Shown here: one piece after another, positions 15,848 to 24,114 of the stretch
Numbering within the stretch: the first letter of the stretch is position 1
How the letters are laid out: the number at the start of each line of letters is the position of its first letter
IMG/VR virus record: IMGVR_UViG_3300031672_000641
Location: 1-32,541 of that record
Origin: a virus
Strand: one strand, 5' to 3'
Length of the DNA: 32,541 nucleotides
The notes under the pieces: model-generated
Told to the model about the DNA's origin: nothing
The model's input: the letters and a program-made list of their open reading frames with translations, nothing else
Databases searched by the model: none
Position numbers and translations under genes: made by a program

Positions 15848-17590
15848 ATGACGCACCGGCGAAGCATCCCGATCCCGACGGCGCTCGCCATCGCCTGGGC
15901 GCTTTTCTCTCCGGCGGCGGCGCGCGCGCAACAATCCACCTACGTGCCGGGCACATCGTCCGCGGCGGCAACCAGCATCTCGATGCCCGGCGGCGCGACG
16001 CTCTCGGGCGCGGGCGGCGCGGCCACCCTGACCGCCAATCACAGCCTCAATCTCGACGCTGCGGGCGGCCTGCGCGTCGCCGGCAGACCGCTCGATTCCG
16101 TGCCCGCCGACATGCAGGAGTTTTCCACGCAGTCGAACGCGATTCTGAGCCCGGGCGCGAGCGGATTCGATCAGGGCTCGATCGACAGCGAGACCTGGAT
16201 CGAGGCCAACGGCCAGATTTACCTTTTCTATTGCGGCTGGAACGCGGGCGAAACGCAGGCGGAAATCGGCGTGGCCACCGGCCCGAACTTCCAATCGCTC
16301 ACCAAACAGGGCGTCGTATTAGCGCCGGGATCGGCCGGGGCCTGGGATAGCGGCTACGTCTGCGGCCCGCGAATCTTCCACCAGAACGGGACCTACTACC
16401 TGTTCTATTTCGGCGGCCAGGGAACCAGCTACGAAGCCGCGCCTTCCAGCATCGGCGTCGCCACATCGACCGATCTCGTGACCTGGACCAAGGCGAGCGT
16501 GAATCCGATCCTGACGCCCGGCACAACGGGAGCCTGGGACGCCAAACAGCTCTTCCGGCCATTCGCTTTTGAGTGGCAGGGCACCGACTACCTTTTCTAC
16601 AACGCCGCAAATGCCGCCGGCGAAGAGCAGATCGGCTACGCGACCGCCAGCAGCCCCACCGGCCCGTGGACGAAATACGCGTCGAATCCCGTCTTCAGCC
16701 CCACCGGCAGCGGGTGGGAATCCTCGCACGTCTTCGACCCGGAAATTTTCCGCTTCGCCGGCACCTGGGCCATGCTCTACAGCGGCTTCGGAACCGGACA
16801 GGGCATCGGCTGGGCCTTTTCCTCCGACCTCAATACGTGGACCCGATCCGCGCTCAATCCGCTTTACGTCGAGTACCAGGCAAGCGCCGTCAAGATGGAG
16901 GTGCATCTGCTGGGCAACCAATGGCTCGGCATTTTCGAGCAGACATCGCCCGGGATCTTCGTGGCCCAGGGGCTCCCCTATCCCTTCCGGTCCAGCCTTT
17001 ATTCGGCCGGGCAGGGCGCGGCGTCAAGCGCCCATCCCTGGTGGGTCACCGGCTCGGACGCCAGCAATAATTACAACTTCTCCGAGTGGGACGGAACGAA
17101 TTACACCTCGAAATTGATGGTTTCCGGCAACGGCCCCGTGCAGATGGGCGACAACGCCGCCGGGCTGATGAATACATCCGTTCCGATCTTTGAACTGTAC
17201 GAGCCGGGAACAAACGCCTACGAGCTGATCGGGCAGGCTTCCTCAAACAACCTGGTAATCGGATGGACGTACAACTCGAATGCCGCAAACGGTTTTGGAT
17301 TGATCGAAACCTACGCCAACTCGAACCCGCTCGTGCTCCAGTCGAGCGGCGGCAAGGTGGGCATCGGAGCGGCCACGACGCCCCAAACGACGCTCGATGT
17401 AACGGGAACCATACGGGCCAACCCAACGACGTTCGCTTCGCTTCCTTCGTGCAGCAGCACGATCGAAGGCGCCATGCGCTCGGTCACCGATTCCACGACG
17501 AACACCTGGGGCGCGAGCGTCGCCGGCGGCGGCGCGGACCACGTCCTCGCCTATTGCAACAGCGCGAACTGGACGGTGGCGGCAAAGTGA
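15848..17590 (+). CDS. Beta-propeller (GH43-like fold) tail fibre with secretion signal
   Basis: A 580-aa protein. It opens with a clear Sec signal: MTHRRS, core PTALAIAWALF and cleavage after ARA at residue 27. Residues about 98-370 contain four similar blades with the pattern L-x-PGxxGxWDxxxVxxPxIFxxxGTYYLFYxG (near 98, 157, 219 and 280), as in five-bladed glycosidase folds such as GH43 and GH130. The C-terminal third holds fibre-type repeats (SGGKVGIGAATTPQTTLDVT) and an end domain ending NSANWTVAAK. It is probably a capsule- or exopolysaccharide-binding or degrading tail protein. The three catalytic acids of GH43 could not be assigned with confidence, so enzymatic activity is unproven. 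Confidence 0.7.
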   Translation: MTHRRSIPIPTALAIAWALFSPAAARAQQSTYVPGTSSAAATSISMPGGATLSGAGGAATLTANHSLNLDAAGGLRVAGRPLDSVPADMQEFSTQSNAILSPGASGFDQGSIDSETWIEANGQIYLFYCGWNAGETQAEIGVATGPNFQSLTKQGVVLAPGSAGAWDSGYVCGPRIFHQNGTYYLFYFGGQGTSYEAAPSSIGVATSTDLVTWTKASVNPILTPGTTGAWDAKQLFRPFAFEWQGTDYLFYNAANAAGEEQIGYATASSPTGPWTKYASNPVFSPTGSGWESSHVFDPEIFRFAGTWAMLYSGFGTGQGIGWAFSSDLNTWTRSALNPLYVEYQASAVKMEVHLLGNQWLGIFEQTSPGIFVAQGLPYPFRSSLYSAGQGAASSAHPWWVTGSDASNNYNFSEWDGTNYTSKLMVSGNGPVQMGDNAAGLMNTSVPIFELYEPGTNAYELIGQASSNNLVIGWTYNSNAANGFGLIETYANSNPLVLQSSGGKVGIGAATTPQTTLDVTGTIRANPTTFASLPSCSSTIEGAMRSVTDSTTNTWGASVAGGGADHVLAYCNSANWTVAAK

Positions 17591-17595
17591 GCGCC

Positions 17596-17838
17596 ATGAA
17601 AAACGAGGAGCAATTCGCGCCGGCCGGGGCCCCGAGCGCCATGGCGCCGCTGCTCCCGCCCGGATGGGAGCTGGCCGATTGGAAGAAAAAGGGCGGCGTG
17701 CTGACCGTACTCGCCCGCCGCGCCGACGGCCTCGAAGCCAGCGTCGAAGTGGAAACCCTCCCGATGGCCTGCGAGCCGCACCCGATCTGCTGGCTGCGCC
17801 AGGTGCTCGACCTCAAGCTGCTCTGGGCGGCGTCGTGA
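17596..17838 (+). CDS. Unrecognised small phage protein (80 aa)
   Basis: The ATG is 6 bp after the previous stop; an in-frame GTG at 17587 overlaps that stop and is an alternative. The first part is Pro/Ala-rich and the rest a small mixed alpha/beta fold (GGVLTVLARRADGLEASVEV). The last bases GTGA also form the start of the next gene, so the two are translationally coupled. Function is unknown; its place behind the propeller fibre suggests a chaperone or small virion part. Confidence 0.6.
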   Translation: MKNEEQFAPAGAPSAMAPLLPPGWELADWKKKGGVLTVLARRADGLEASVEVETLPMACEPHPICWLRQVLDLKLLWAAS

Positions 17839-18116
17839 AGGCGCGCCTGGCCGATCGGCTGCGCGCTCTCCTCGCCCGCGTCGCGCCGCGCTGCATCGCG
17901 ATCGTCATTTTCGGCGACGGCAGCTTTCTGGCGGCGAAATTCTCCCGGCTCGAGCCGGCCCTGGCGCGGATCGAGATCGAAAGCGATTCCTCGCCCGGCG
18001 CGGGGCCTTCGACCTGCGAGCTCGTCGTCAATCTGGGCAGCGTGCGCATCTACCGGCACGTCGAACGCTTGGCTTACTCGCCGCGCCGGGTGACGAACCC
18101 GACTCACGTGAATTGA
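17835..18116 (+). CDS. Unrecognised small phage protein (93 aa)
   Basis: A GTG start overlapping the preceding TGA by 4 bp (GTGA). It is a compact alpha/beta protein with a basic N-terminal helix (KARLADRLRALLARVAPR) and a beta-rich core (CIAIVIFGDGSFLAAKF). No motif was recognised. It is the middle member of a run of short, tightly spaced genes between the propeller fibre and the GNAT-like gene. Confidence 0.6.
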   Translation: MKARLADRLRALLARVAPRCIAIVIFGDGSFLAAKFSRLEPALARIEIESDSSPGAGPSTCELVVNLGSVRIYRHVERLAYSPRRVTNPTHVN

Positions 18117-18145
18117 GAGCCGCTTCGCAGATGGGGGAACCACCG

Positions 18146-18520
18146 ATGAAGGAAAATCTTCGCGCCCTCTGGCGCTGGCTCTCGACCACGCGCCACACGG
18201 CCTGGCTCGAAGCCGAAGTCGAACGCCTGCGCGCCGAATGCGCCGAGGCGCGGCGGCAAAACTGGGCGCTCGTCAATTCGCTGGTGACCACCGCCGGCGC
18301 GCCGCTCCCGCAGGAGGTGCTGCGATCGGCGGCGGCGTCCCCGGGGTTCGCGGGGCAGGGCGCTCGCCCGGACAAAAGCCCCGGCGAAACAGGGGCTGCG
18401 GCCCCTGAAGCCCGCCGCTCGCAGCGAGGCCACAAAAGCTGGCATCAGACCGCGCGCGCGCTCGAAATCGAATCGGCCCGGGAATTTCGTTCCGGCGCCG
18501 CGCAATCCAAAGGAGCATGA
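18146..18520 (+). CDS. Small coiled-coil protein (124 aa) carrying a repeat
   Basis: The ATG at 18146 has GGGGGAA about 8 bp upstream. The N-terminal 60 residues form a likely coiled coil (AWLEAEVERLRAECAEARRQ). After residue about 65 the sequence turns to low complexity, including ETGAAAPEA translated from a hairpin at 18389-18408; this part looks like acquired repeat DNA. The gene ends in ATGA, overlapping a possible start of the next gene. Function is unknown. Confidence 0.58.
   Translation: MKENLRALWRWLSTTRHTAWLEAEVERLRAECAEARRQNWALVNSLVTTAGAPLPQEVLRSAAASPGFAGQGARPDKSPGETGAAAPEARRSQRGHKSWHQTARALEIESAREFRSGAAQSKGA
18389..18408 (+). repeat. Family A hairpin inside a gene
   Basis: ACAGGGGCTGCGGCCCCTGA, read as TGAAAPE. 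This is the same register as the hairpins in the portal and scaffold-like genes. Confidence 0.85.
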
Positions 18521-18522
18521 CC

Positions 18523-18993
18523 ATGGCATCCGAATCCAGTCTCGAAGACCGGGCCCCTTCCGGCCGGTTTTACATGAACAAACTTTTCGGCCGCGGCGTC
18601 GAACGCGCTCGCGCGCTCGACCGCGACGGCGAGAGCGGCAAGGCGCTCGGCACGGTGCGCCGCGTCACCATCGAGCCCCAATCGAACGGCAGCCACCGCG
18701 TCGTCGTCGAGCACTCGACGACCATCGAGCAAGGCGGCCGTCACGGCGCCGGCTCCGGCGCGGGAAAGGGCCAGATCGCCGAATCGCCGGTGAGCGAGCA
18801 TTCCTTCGCCGGCGCCGGCGACGCGCTGCGTTTCTTGAGCGACGTTTTGAGCAACCGCCCGCCCGCGCCGGCCGCGGGCAGCGGCGAATCCGGCCGCCCC
18901 GACGCCTTCGCGGATACGGGACGGTCCGCATCGTCAGGATCGGACCGCTTCCTCGACCAGATATTGGACGAACACGGCGCGAGCGGCGAATAA
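18523..18993 (+). CDS. Unrecognised phage protein (156 aa) carrying a family D repeat
   Basis: Two in-frame ATGs exist. The one at 18517 overlaps the previous stop but lies only 2 bp after AAGGAG. The one at 18523 has ideal spacing and is chosen. The N-terminal half contains FYMNKLFGRGVERARALDRD and a beta hairpin region (VRRVTIEPQSNGSHRVVVEH). Residues about 125-141 (RPDAFADTGRSASSGSD) are translated from the double-hairpin repeat at 18896-18947. The end (LDQILDEHGASGE) is acidic. No family was recognised; it may be a minor virion protein. Confidence 0.6.
   Translation: MASESSLEDRAPSGRFYMNKLFGRGVERARALDRDGESGKALGTVRRVTIEPQSNGSHRVVVEHSTTIEQGGRHGAGSGAGKGQIAESPVSEHSFAGAGDALRFLSDVLSNRPPAPAAGSGESGRPDAFADTGRSASSGSDRFLDQILDEHGASGE
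18896..18947 (+). repeat. Family D double-hairpin repeat inside a gene, copy 2
   Basis: The same element as 25923-25974, with several substitutions (GGGACGG instead of GGGGCGG), in the same strand orientation but translated in a different reading frame. Confidence 0.85.
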
Positions 18994-19000
18994 GAAAAAC

Positions 19001-19423
19001 ATGAAAATTCGCGAATACCGCAGCGAGGATCTGGACCGCGTGCGCCAAATGCACGCCCGGCAGGGATTCCGCTATCCGATGCCGGATATCGACGACTCCT
19101 CGTTCCTGGTGCGCACCGTGCTCGAGGACGAGTCCGGCGCGCCGGTGATGGCGGCGCTGGCGCGGCTGACTTCGGAAGTCTACCTTCTGGCCGATCCCGA
19201 AGCGGCCACGCCGCGCGAGCGCTTCCGCCGGTTCCTCGCGCTGCACGAAGCGGCCCGGCGCGAAGGCTGGCGGCGCGGTTTGGACGACGCGCACTGCTGG
19301 CTGCCGCCGCGGATCGCCAAGGGGTTTGGCCGGCGCCTGACGCGCCTGGGCTGGCGCGAGCCGGCCTGGAGCTGCTACTGGCTGCCGCTCGGCTCTTCCG
19401 GCGCCGAGTGGTCGGCAACGTAA
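19001..19423 (+). CDS. GNAT-like acetyltransferase-fold protein (140 aa)
   Basis: The N-terminus MKIREYRSEDLDRVRQMHAR has the first strand and helix of a GNAT domain (family that transfers acetyl from acetyl-CoA to amines). Middle strands (APVMAALARLTSEVYLLADP) follow. The usual acetyl-CoA loop (R/Q-x-x-G-x-G/A) is not clear, so it may be a degenerate or virion-specialised member. The WLPPRIAKGFGRRLTRLGW region at the end is distinctive. It begins 7 bp after the previous gene with a weak ribosome-binding site. GNAT-like proteins do occur in structural operons of short-tailed phages; substrate unknown. Confidence 0.62.
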   Translation: MKIREYRSEDLDRVRQMHARQGFRYPMPDIDDSSFLVRTVLEDESGAPVMAALARLTSEVYLLADPEAATPRERFRRFLALHEAARREGWRRGLDDAHCWLPPRIAKGFGRRLTRLGWREPAWSCYWLPLGSSGAEWSAT

Positions 19424-19440
19424 CGAAAAGCCCGGCGTTG

Positions 19441-19465
19441 TGCCGCCCTGAAGGGCGGCGCTACA
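19441..19465 (-). repeat. Single family B element (GCCGCCC stem)
   Basis: TGCCGCCCTGAAGGGCGGCG followed by CTACA. An unpaired copy 43 bp before the next start codon. Confidence 0.85.
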
Positions 19466-19507
19466 CGATACCCAAGCGCGATGTGAGAGGACACGGGGGG
19501 TTTGGCG

Positions 19508-20074
19508 ATGGCACGAGGGGAAGCGAAAGTTCAGCAGCAGGCGCAGCAACTCGGCGCGCAACAACAGGCGATGATCGCCCGGCAGATGGGCGCCGGTCAG
19601 GCCGCCGAGCCGGGCATCAGCTCGGGCTATAGCAGCCTGGCCAATTGGGGTTCGCCGCAAATCGAAAATCAGTACGAGCAACTGGCCATGCAGCCGGTCT
19701 CGACGGCGCTCGACGCCGCCAGCCAGCAGGCCGCCAGCCGCGTCTCGCGCACCCACAACGCGGCCGGCTTCGGCGCCGAAGAGGAAAATCTGGCCGGCCA
19801 GCGCGCCTCGCAGCTTGGCCAGGCGGCGCAGCGCGGCCAGCTCGCCTATCAGGATACGCAGCTCCAGAACCAGAAGACTGGATTGCAGGGGCTATCGAGC
19901 CTTTACGGCATCGATACGAATTTGCTCGGACGCATGCTCGGCCTGCCCACGCAGACGCTCGGCGTGCAGGCGCAAGCGGCGCGGCAGCCCGGCTTCTGGG
20001 GCTCGCTCAGCTCCTCGCTCGGAGGCGCGCTCGGCAAGGTGGGCGCAGGGGCAGCCGGGGCGCTGCTTCCCTAA
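19508..20074 (+). CDS. Gln/Ala-rich virion protein, possibly DNA-ejection type
   Basis: A 188-aa protein. The ATG at 19508 follows a GGGGGG tract; an in-frame TTG at 19502 is an alternative. It is helical and rich in Gln and Ala (EAKVQQQAQQLGAQQQAMIA) with a Gly/Ala-rich hydrophobic end (GGALGKVGAGAAGALL). The SSLYGIDTNLLGRMLGL segment resembles phage proteins encoded just before nozzle or internal virion proteins. Small Ala/Gln-rich ejection proteins insert into the host envelope in P22-like and T7-like phages. That role is inferred from composition and position only. Confidence 0.55.
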   Translation: MARGEAKVQQQAQQLGAQQQAMIARQMGAGQAAEPGISSGYSSLANWGSPQIENQYEQLAMQPVSTALDAASQQAASRVSRTHNAAGFGAEEENLAGQRASQLGQAAQRGQLAYQDTQLQNQKTGLQGLSSLYGIDTNLLGRMLGLPTQTLGVQAQAARQPGFWGSLSSSLGGALGKVGAGAAGALLP

Positions 20075-20162
20075 AGCGGCGCCCGGGCTTCACTCGCAAC
20101 GACAGGAAAAATGAGTCGCCTGGGCGACCAGGAATGACAGGCCGAGAGGACACATTCACCCG

Positions 20163-23114
20163 ATGAGTGGAGAAAGCTTCACACCGCAGCCGATCACGAT
20201 GTTCGGCGGATGGGTGCCCAACGCCGCGCCCGAGGGCCTTCCCGACGGCATGTCGTGGGACTGCCAGGACGTCGAGCTAATCGCGGGCGGCGTGCGCACG
20301 CGGCCCGGCCTTCTCGCCCAGTTCCCCACGCTCACCGGCGGCGCGTTTATCAACTATTTAAAAACGTTTCCGACCCTGGGCGGGATCGACCGCCTGCTCG
20401 CGCTCGATTCACGCGGCAATTTTTACAAGGAAAACCCCTCGGGCAGCCTCCAGATCGTCAGCTCCGCTCTGGCGGCCGGCTCGCTCGCCCGCTCCCAAAC
20501 GCAGTTCGGCCGCGAGTACCTGGCCGTGAGCGACGGCCAGGTGGGCGCCGATCTGCCGCGCCAGTTCGACGACACCAATTTCGACCGCGTCAGCCAGGCG
20601 GGCCCGGGCGCGGCGCCACAGGTGAGCGATTTCCAGGACCCCATTCAGTCGATCTCGCGCGCCTCGAACGTCGTCACCGCGAGCTGCCAGTACGCGCACA
20701 CGCTCGCCGCCGGCGACACCGTCACCATCCAGGGCGTCACCGGCTCGGCGACCGATTTCAACGGGACCTTCACCGTCGCCTCGGTTCTCGACGCCTCCCA
20801 ATTCACCTACGCGCAGACCGGCCCCGACGAACCCGGCAACTCGGTCGGCAGCTCCGCCGCGCCCGCCGGCAACGTCTCGGCCGGCACGCACCAGGTCTCG
20901 ATCAGCTTCGTCACCCGCCAGGGCTACTGGACCCGCCCCTCGCCGCCGGTCACCTGGACGGCCGCGGGAAACTTCAAGGCATTGCTCGAGGAAATCCCCA
21001 TGGGCCCCTCGAACGTCGTCGCGCGCCTGGTGATGTTCACCGCCGCCGGCCAGTCCGGCGCGCCGAGTTTTTACACCATCCCCCCCTCGAATACGCCCCA
21101 AACCTCGCCGACGGCCATGTACATTCCCGACAACACCACCACCGAGGCGATTTTCGATTTCTCCGACGTCGAGCTGCTCGCCGCGACGCCGTCCGGCTAC
21201 CTGTTCGATCTGGTCGAGCTGCCCGAACAGGCCGGCGTCATCGCCTATAGCAACCGGCTGTTCTGGTGGGGCGAGCGGAACGGATTCTGGAGCCAGAAGA
21301 ACGGCGTCTGGCTCAATCTGACCTTCGACGGCGGCTGGAACAATTTCTACGGCGTCGATCCGACCGTTCCTCTGGGCTGGACCGCCGACCCCGCCGAGGG
21401 CGCCGGCGGCAGCCGCGAATCGGCGACCGTGGCCTGGGGCGACGCCTACCGCATCACCGGCGACGGCCAGACCGCGATTCGCGGAAAAATCACGCAGCCG
21501 GCCGTCACCGACTGCAACGGAATCGCGCTCATCTCCCCGAACACCGAATATTCGGTGCGCGCGCGCGTGATGGCCTACGGCCTGGCCACCGGAACGCTGC
21601 ACGTGAATCTGGCTTCGGCTTCGACCGGCATGGTGACCGCGGGCCTGGCCGTCGCCGCCAGCGCCGCGCCCCAGGGCGCCTACGCCGAGTTCGTGGCCCA
21701 GCTCACCCCGCCCATTGGGTCCATACCATCCGATCTGGCTCTGCAAATCTATGCCGATGGGACTCCGACCCAGTCCGGCTACTTCCTCATCGACAACATC
21801 GAGATCTACGAAACCGATCTAGGAAACGGCGTTGGATCGATCCTGCGCTGCTCGCGCGTGAACGACCCGGAAAGCTACGACGGCGTGAATGGCCTGATGA
21901 CGGTTTCCCCGAACGACGGCCAGCGCATCACCAACGCCTTCGTGCTCCGCAACAATCTTTATATCGTCAAGGAGCGCTCCTTCTACGTCACCGCCGACGA
22001 CGGCGTCAACGAACCCGCGTTCTGGACCATCCAGCAGGTCAGCAACCGCGTCGGCACGCCTTCGATTCACGGCGTCGCCATGGGCGACGAAGCGGCCGTC
22101 ATCGCCGGCCAGGACGGCGTCTACGTTTTCGACGGCTCGCCCCCGCAAAAACTCTCGCAGGAGATCCATTCCGACCAGCGCCACCTAGGAATCGGGCCTG
22201 GACCGGTCTGGGACCAGGTGAACTGGGCTGCGGCCCAAACCCTTTGGGTCATTCTCGAAACCGACGTGAAGCGGCTGCTGGTGGGCGTGCCGATCGGCGC
22301 GGCCACGCAGCCGAACTGGACCCTGGCGATGCAGTTCTCCTACGGTTCGGCGTCGCTCGTGAACGTGACGCGCTTCATGCTGTTTCGCGACGCGCCGCTG
22401 GCGCGCGGCTGGGCCCCGTGGAGCATCGCCGCGAGTTGCGCCGCGCCGATTGCGCGCCCCGGCGGCGGCTTCCCGATCTTCCTCGGCTCGAACGACGGCT
22501 CGGGCAACATCTTCTCGCTGGCCGAGGGAACTTCGAGCGACAACGGCAAGGTGATTCCGGCCCGCTACGCCACCTATTTCGTTGACGGCTCCGATCTGGG
22601 CTCGCCCCCGGTGGGCCGCAAGCTGTTTGGCTACCTGCGCGCCAGGGCCGAGGGCCAAGGCACGCTGCTGGTCGCCGCGTTCCCGGCCGCCGATCGCGCC
22701 GTCGCGATCTCATCCATCGCCCGCGGCGGCAACCTGGCCACGGTAACCACCGCCGCGCCCCACGGCCTCTTCGCCCGGCAGCCGGTAGCGATCGAATGCG
22801 TGGCCGACGCCAGCTTCAACGGCCCGGCAACCATTTTCGGCGTTTTGAGCGCGACAGAATTCACCTACGCGAACCAGGGTCCGAATGCGGTATCGAGCGG
22901 CGGCGACGTGGTGCCGCTGCTAGGGACTAGACCGCTATCTAGTCCCGCCTCTAGTTCCGATGATCTGGAGCTTCCGATTAATGTTTCCGGTGAGCGCCTG
23001 TCGGCGCGTTTCGGAATCGCAGCCAATGGCAATCCGGGCGATTGGTTTTACCTCTCGGAGCGAATCGAGCTGTACCTGAAGATCGATCCCTGGTCGCCCT
23101 TCGGCAGCCCGTAG
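20163..23114 (+). CDS. Nozzle-like tail protein with inserted and duplicated domains
   Basis: A 983-aa protein. The backbone resembles beta-propeller tail-nozzle or stabilisation proteins (P22 gp10-like role). The N-terminus is FGGWVPNAAPEGLPDGMSW. A propeller block at about 590-690 holds TNAFVLRNNLYIVKERSFYV, then AVIAGQDGVYVFDGSPPQKL. A carbohydrate-binding-type jelly roll seems inserted at about 395-560, ending GYFLIDNIEIYE, as in CBM-like domains. A small beta domain occurs twice, at about 162-228 and 849-914, each with NG-T/P, ATEF- or ASQF-TYA. The start follows GAGAGG, about 15 bp upstream, rather far. It is the longest gene here. The protein probably closes the tail and may bind cell-surface glycans. 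Confidence 0.7.
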   Translation: MSGESFTPQPITMFGGWVPNAAPEGLPDGMSWDCQDVELIAGGVRTRPGLLAQFPTLTGGAFINYLKTFPTLGGIDRLLALDSRGNFYKENPSGSLQIVSSALAAGSLARSQTQFGREYLAVSDGQVGADLPRQFDDTNFDRVSQAGPGAAPQVSDFQDPIQSISRASNVVTASCQYAHTLAAGDTVTIQGVTGSATDFNGTFTVASVLDASQFTYAQTGPDEPGNSVGSSAAPAGNVSAGTHQVSISFVTRQGYWTRPSPPVTWTAAGNFKALLEEIPMGPSNVVARLVMFTAAGQSGAPSFYTIPPSNTPQTSPTAMYIPDNTTTEAIFDFSDVELLAATPSGYLFDLVELPEQAGVIAYSNRLFWWGERNGFWSQKNGVWLNLTFDGGWNNFYGVDPTVPLGWTADPAEGAGGSRESATVAWGDAYRITGDGQTAIRGKITQPAVTDCNGIALISPNTEYSVRARVMAYGLATGTLHVNLASASTGMVTAGLAVAASAAPQGAYAEFVAQLTPPIGSIPSDLALQIYADGTPTQSGYFLIDNIEIYETDLGNGVGSILRCSRVNDPESYDGVNGLMTVSPNDGQRITNAFVLRNNLYIVKERSFYVTADDGVNEPAFWTIQQVSNRVGTPSIHGVAMGDEAAVIAGQDGVYVFDGSPPQKLSQEIHSDQRHLGIGPGPVWDQVNWAAAQTLWVILETDVKRLLVGVPIGAATQPNWTLAMQFSYGSASLVNVTRFMLFRDAPLARGWAPWSIAASCAAPIARPGGGFPIFLGSNDGSGNIFSLAEGTSSDNGKVIPARYATYFVDGSDLGSPPVGRKLFGYLRARAEGQGTLLVAAFPAADRAVAISSIARGGNLATVTTAAPHGLFARQPVAIECVADASFNGPATIFGVLSATEFTYANQGPNAVSSGGDVVPLLGTRPLSSPASSSDDLELPINVSGERLSARFGIAANGNPGDWFYLSERIELYLKIDPWSPFGSP

Positions 23115-23149
23115 CCGCACAGCGGCACGGACAAGCAAACGATGCCGCA

Positions 23150-23265
23150 TGTAGCGCCGGGCTTTAGCCCGGCATTGTGCCGCTACAAGCGGAGCCATTG
23201 TGCCGCCCTGAAGGGCAGCGCTACAAAGACGGCTACAAAAGCCGCACACCGGCAAGATGCCGGTG
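23150..23265. repeat. Paired family B hairpins plus a CACCGGCAAGATGCCGGTG hairpin
   Basis: A CCGGG-stem element (23150-23175) and an inverted GCCGCCC-stem element (23201-23225) face outward, followed by a third hairpin at 23247-23265. The last hairpin ends only 5 bp before the transglycosylase ATG, displacing any normal ribosome-binding site. Confidence 0.88.
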
Positions 23266-23270
23266 CCGCC

Positions 23271-23714
23271 ATGATCGCACCCTCATCACTGATCGAATTG
23301 GCCCGCAAGCAGGCGCGCGCGGCCGGGCTCGAACCCGCCCTAGTCTCTGCGGTTTGCGAGCAGGAAAGCGCGTGGAATCCCTGGGCCATCCGCTACGAGC
23401 CGGAATTCTATTTGCATTACCTGCTGCCGCTGGCCGTCTCGGGCAAGCTGGGCGGCGCAACCGAAGCCCGCGCCCGCGCCTTCTCCTGGGGCCTGATGCA
23501 GGTGATGGGCGAAACCGCGCGCGAGCACGGCTACGGCGGACATCTGGCCGCGCTGTGCGATCCGGCGACCGGCGTCGAGATCGGCTGCCGCGTTCTGGCG
23601 GCCAAGCTCGCCGCCGCGCAAGGAGACGTCCGGCGCGCCCTGCTCGCCTGGAACGGCGGCGGCGACCCCGGCTATCCGGCCAGCGTGCTGGCCCGTATGC
23701 GCAAGTACGCGTAG
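23271..23714 (+). CDS. Lytic transglycosylase (SLT-type)
   Basis: A 147-aa soluble lytic transglycosylase domain that cleaves the MurNAc-GlcNAc bond of peptidoglycan. Glu32 in CEQESAWNPWAIRYE is the catalytic acid. FSWGLMQVMG (71-80) is the family's GLMQ motif, and ALLAWNGG (123-130) matches the A-Y/W-N-x-G motif. There is no signal peptide or membrane helix, so it needs the adjacent holin-like protein for export, or is a virion enzyme. The ATG at 23271 lacks a ribosome-binding site because repeats run up to it. The frame stays open to an ATG at 23142 inside repeat DNA, which I consider less likely. Confidence 0.85.
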   Translation: MIAPSSLIELARKQARAAGLEPALVSAVCEQESAWNPWAIRYEPEFYLHYLLPLAVSGKLGGATEARARAFSWGLMQVMGETAREHGYGGHLAALCDPATGVEIGCRVLAAKLAAAQGDVRRALLAWNGGGDPGYPASVLARMRKYA

Positions 23715-23732
23715 CGGCGGCCAACCCCGAAC

Positions 23733-23757
23733 GGGCGGCCACAAGGGCCGCCCCTAC
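23733..23757 (+). repeat. Family C hairpin
   Basis: GGGCGGCCACAAGGGCCGCC followed by CCTAC, in the short gap between transglycosylase and holin-like genes. Confidence 0.8.
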
Positions 23758-23792
23758 CAACGCCATCCACGACAAATCCATTGAGGGAGTTC

Positions 23793-24098
23793 ATGACCGT
23801 GGGTAATCAACTCATCTGGCAAATCGGAGCGGGAGGCCTGCTGGCGCTCCTGGTGCTGCGCGAAGTGTTCGCGTTCCTGCGCGAAAAGAGCCGCGCCATC
23901 GCGGCCGGCGACAAATCGATCGATTTCTGGCGCATGGAGATGCGTTCCGCCTTCGCCGAAAGCTTCGCCGTCACGCTGCGGCCGTTCCTCGAGGCGCAGA
24001 ACCAGCTCCTGCGTGAAATCCGCGACTCGGTCGGCACCGGCAACGTCGGTATCAGCGAGCTGGTGGTGAAAAACCGCGACAACCGGCGCAGCCGGTAG
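23793..24098 (+). CDS. Holin-like small membrane protein (101 aa)
   Basis: The ATG at 23793 follows TTGAGGGAG, so it is preferred over the TTG at 23781. One membrane helix (residues about 5-27, LIWQIGAGGLLALLVLREVF) is followed by a charged helical cytoplasmic part (SRAIAAGDKSIDFWRMEMRS, then LRPFLEAQNQLLREIRDS) and a basic end. It lies between a transglycosylase and a spanin-like gene, the normal place of a holin or its regulator. A single-helix pinholin-type or antiholin role is possible, but topology alone does not prove it. Confidence 0.55.
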   Translation: MTVGNQLIWQIGAGGLLALLVLREVFAFLREKSRAIAAGDKSIDFWRMEMRSAFAESFAVTLRPFLEAQNQLLREIRDSVGTGNVGISELVVKNRDNRRSR

Positions 24099-24114
24099 GA
24101 AGAGAGAGAAATTC

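Noticed and set aside
23142-23270. Longer start for the transglycosylase
   Set aside because: The extra 43 residues are translated family B repeat; the catalytic domain begins at 23271. Not fully excluded because no ribosome-binding site precedes either start.
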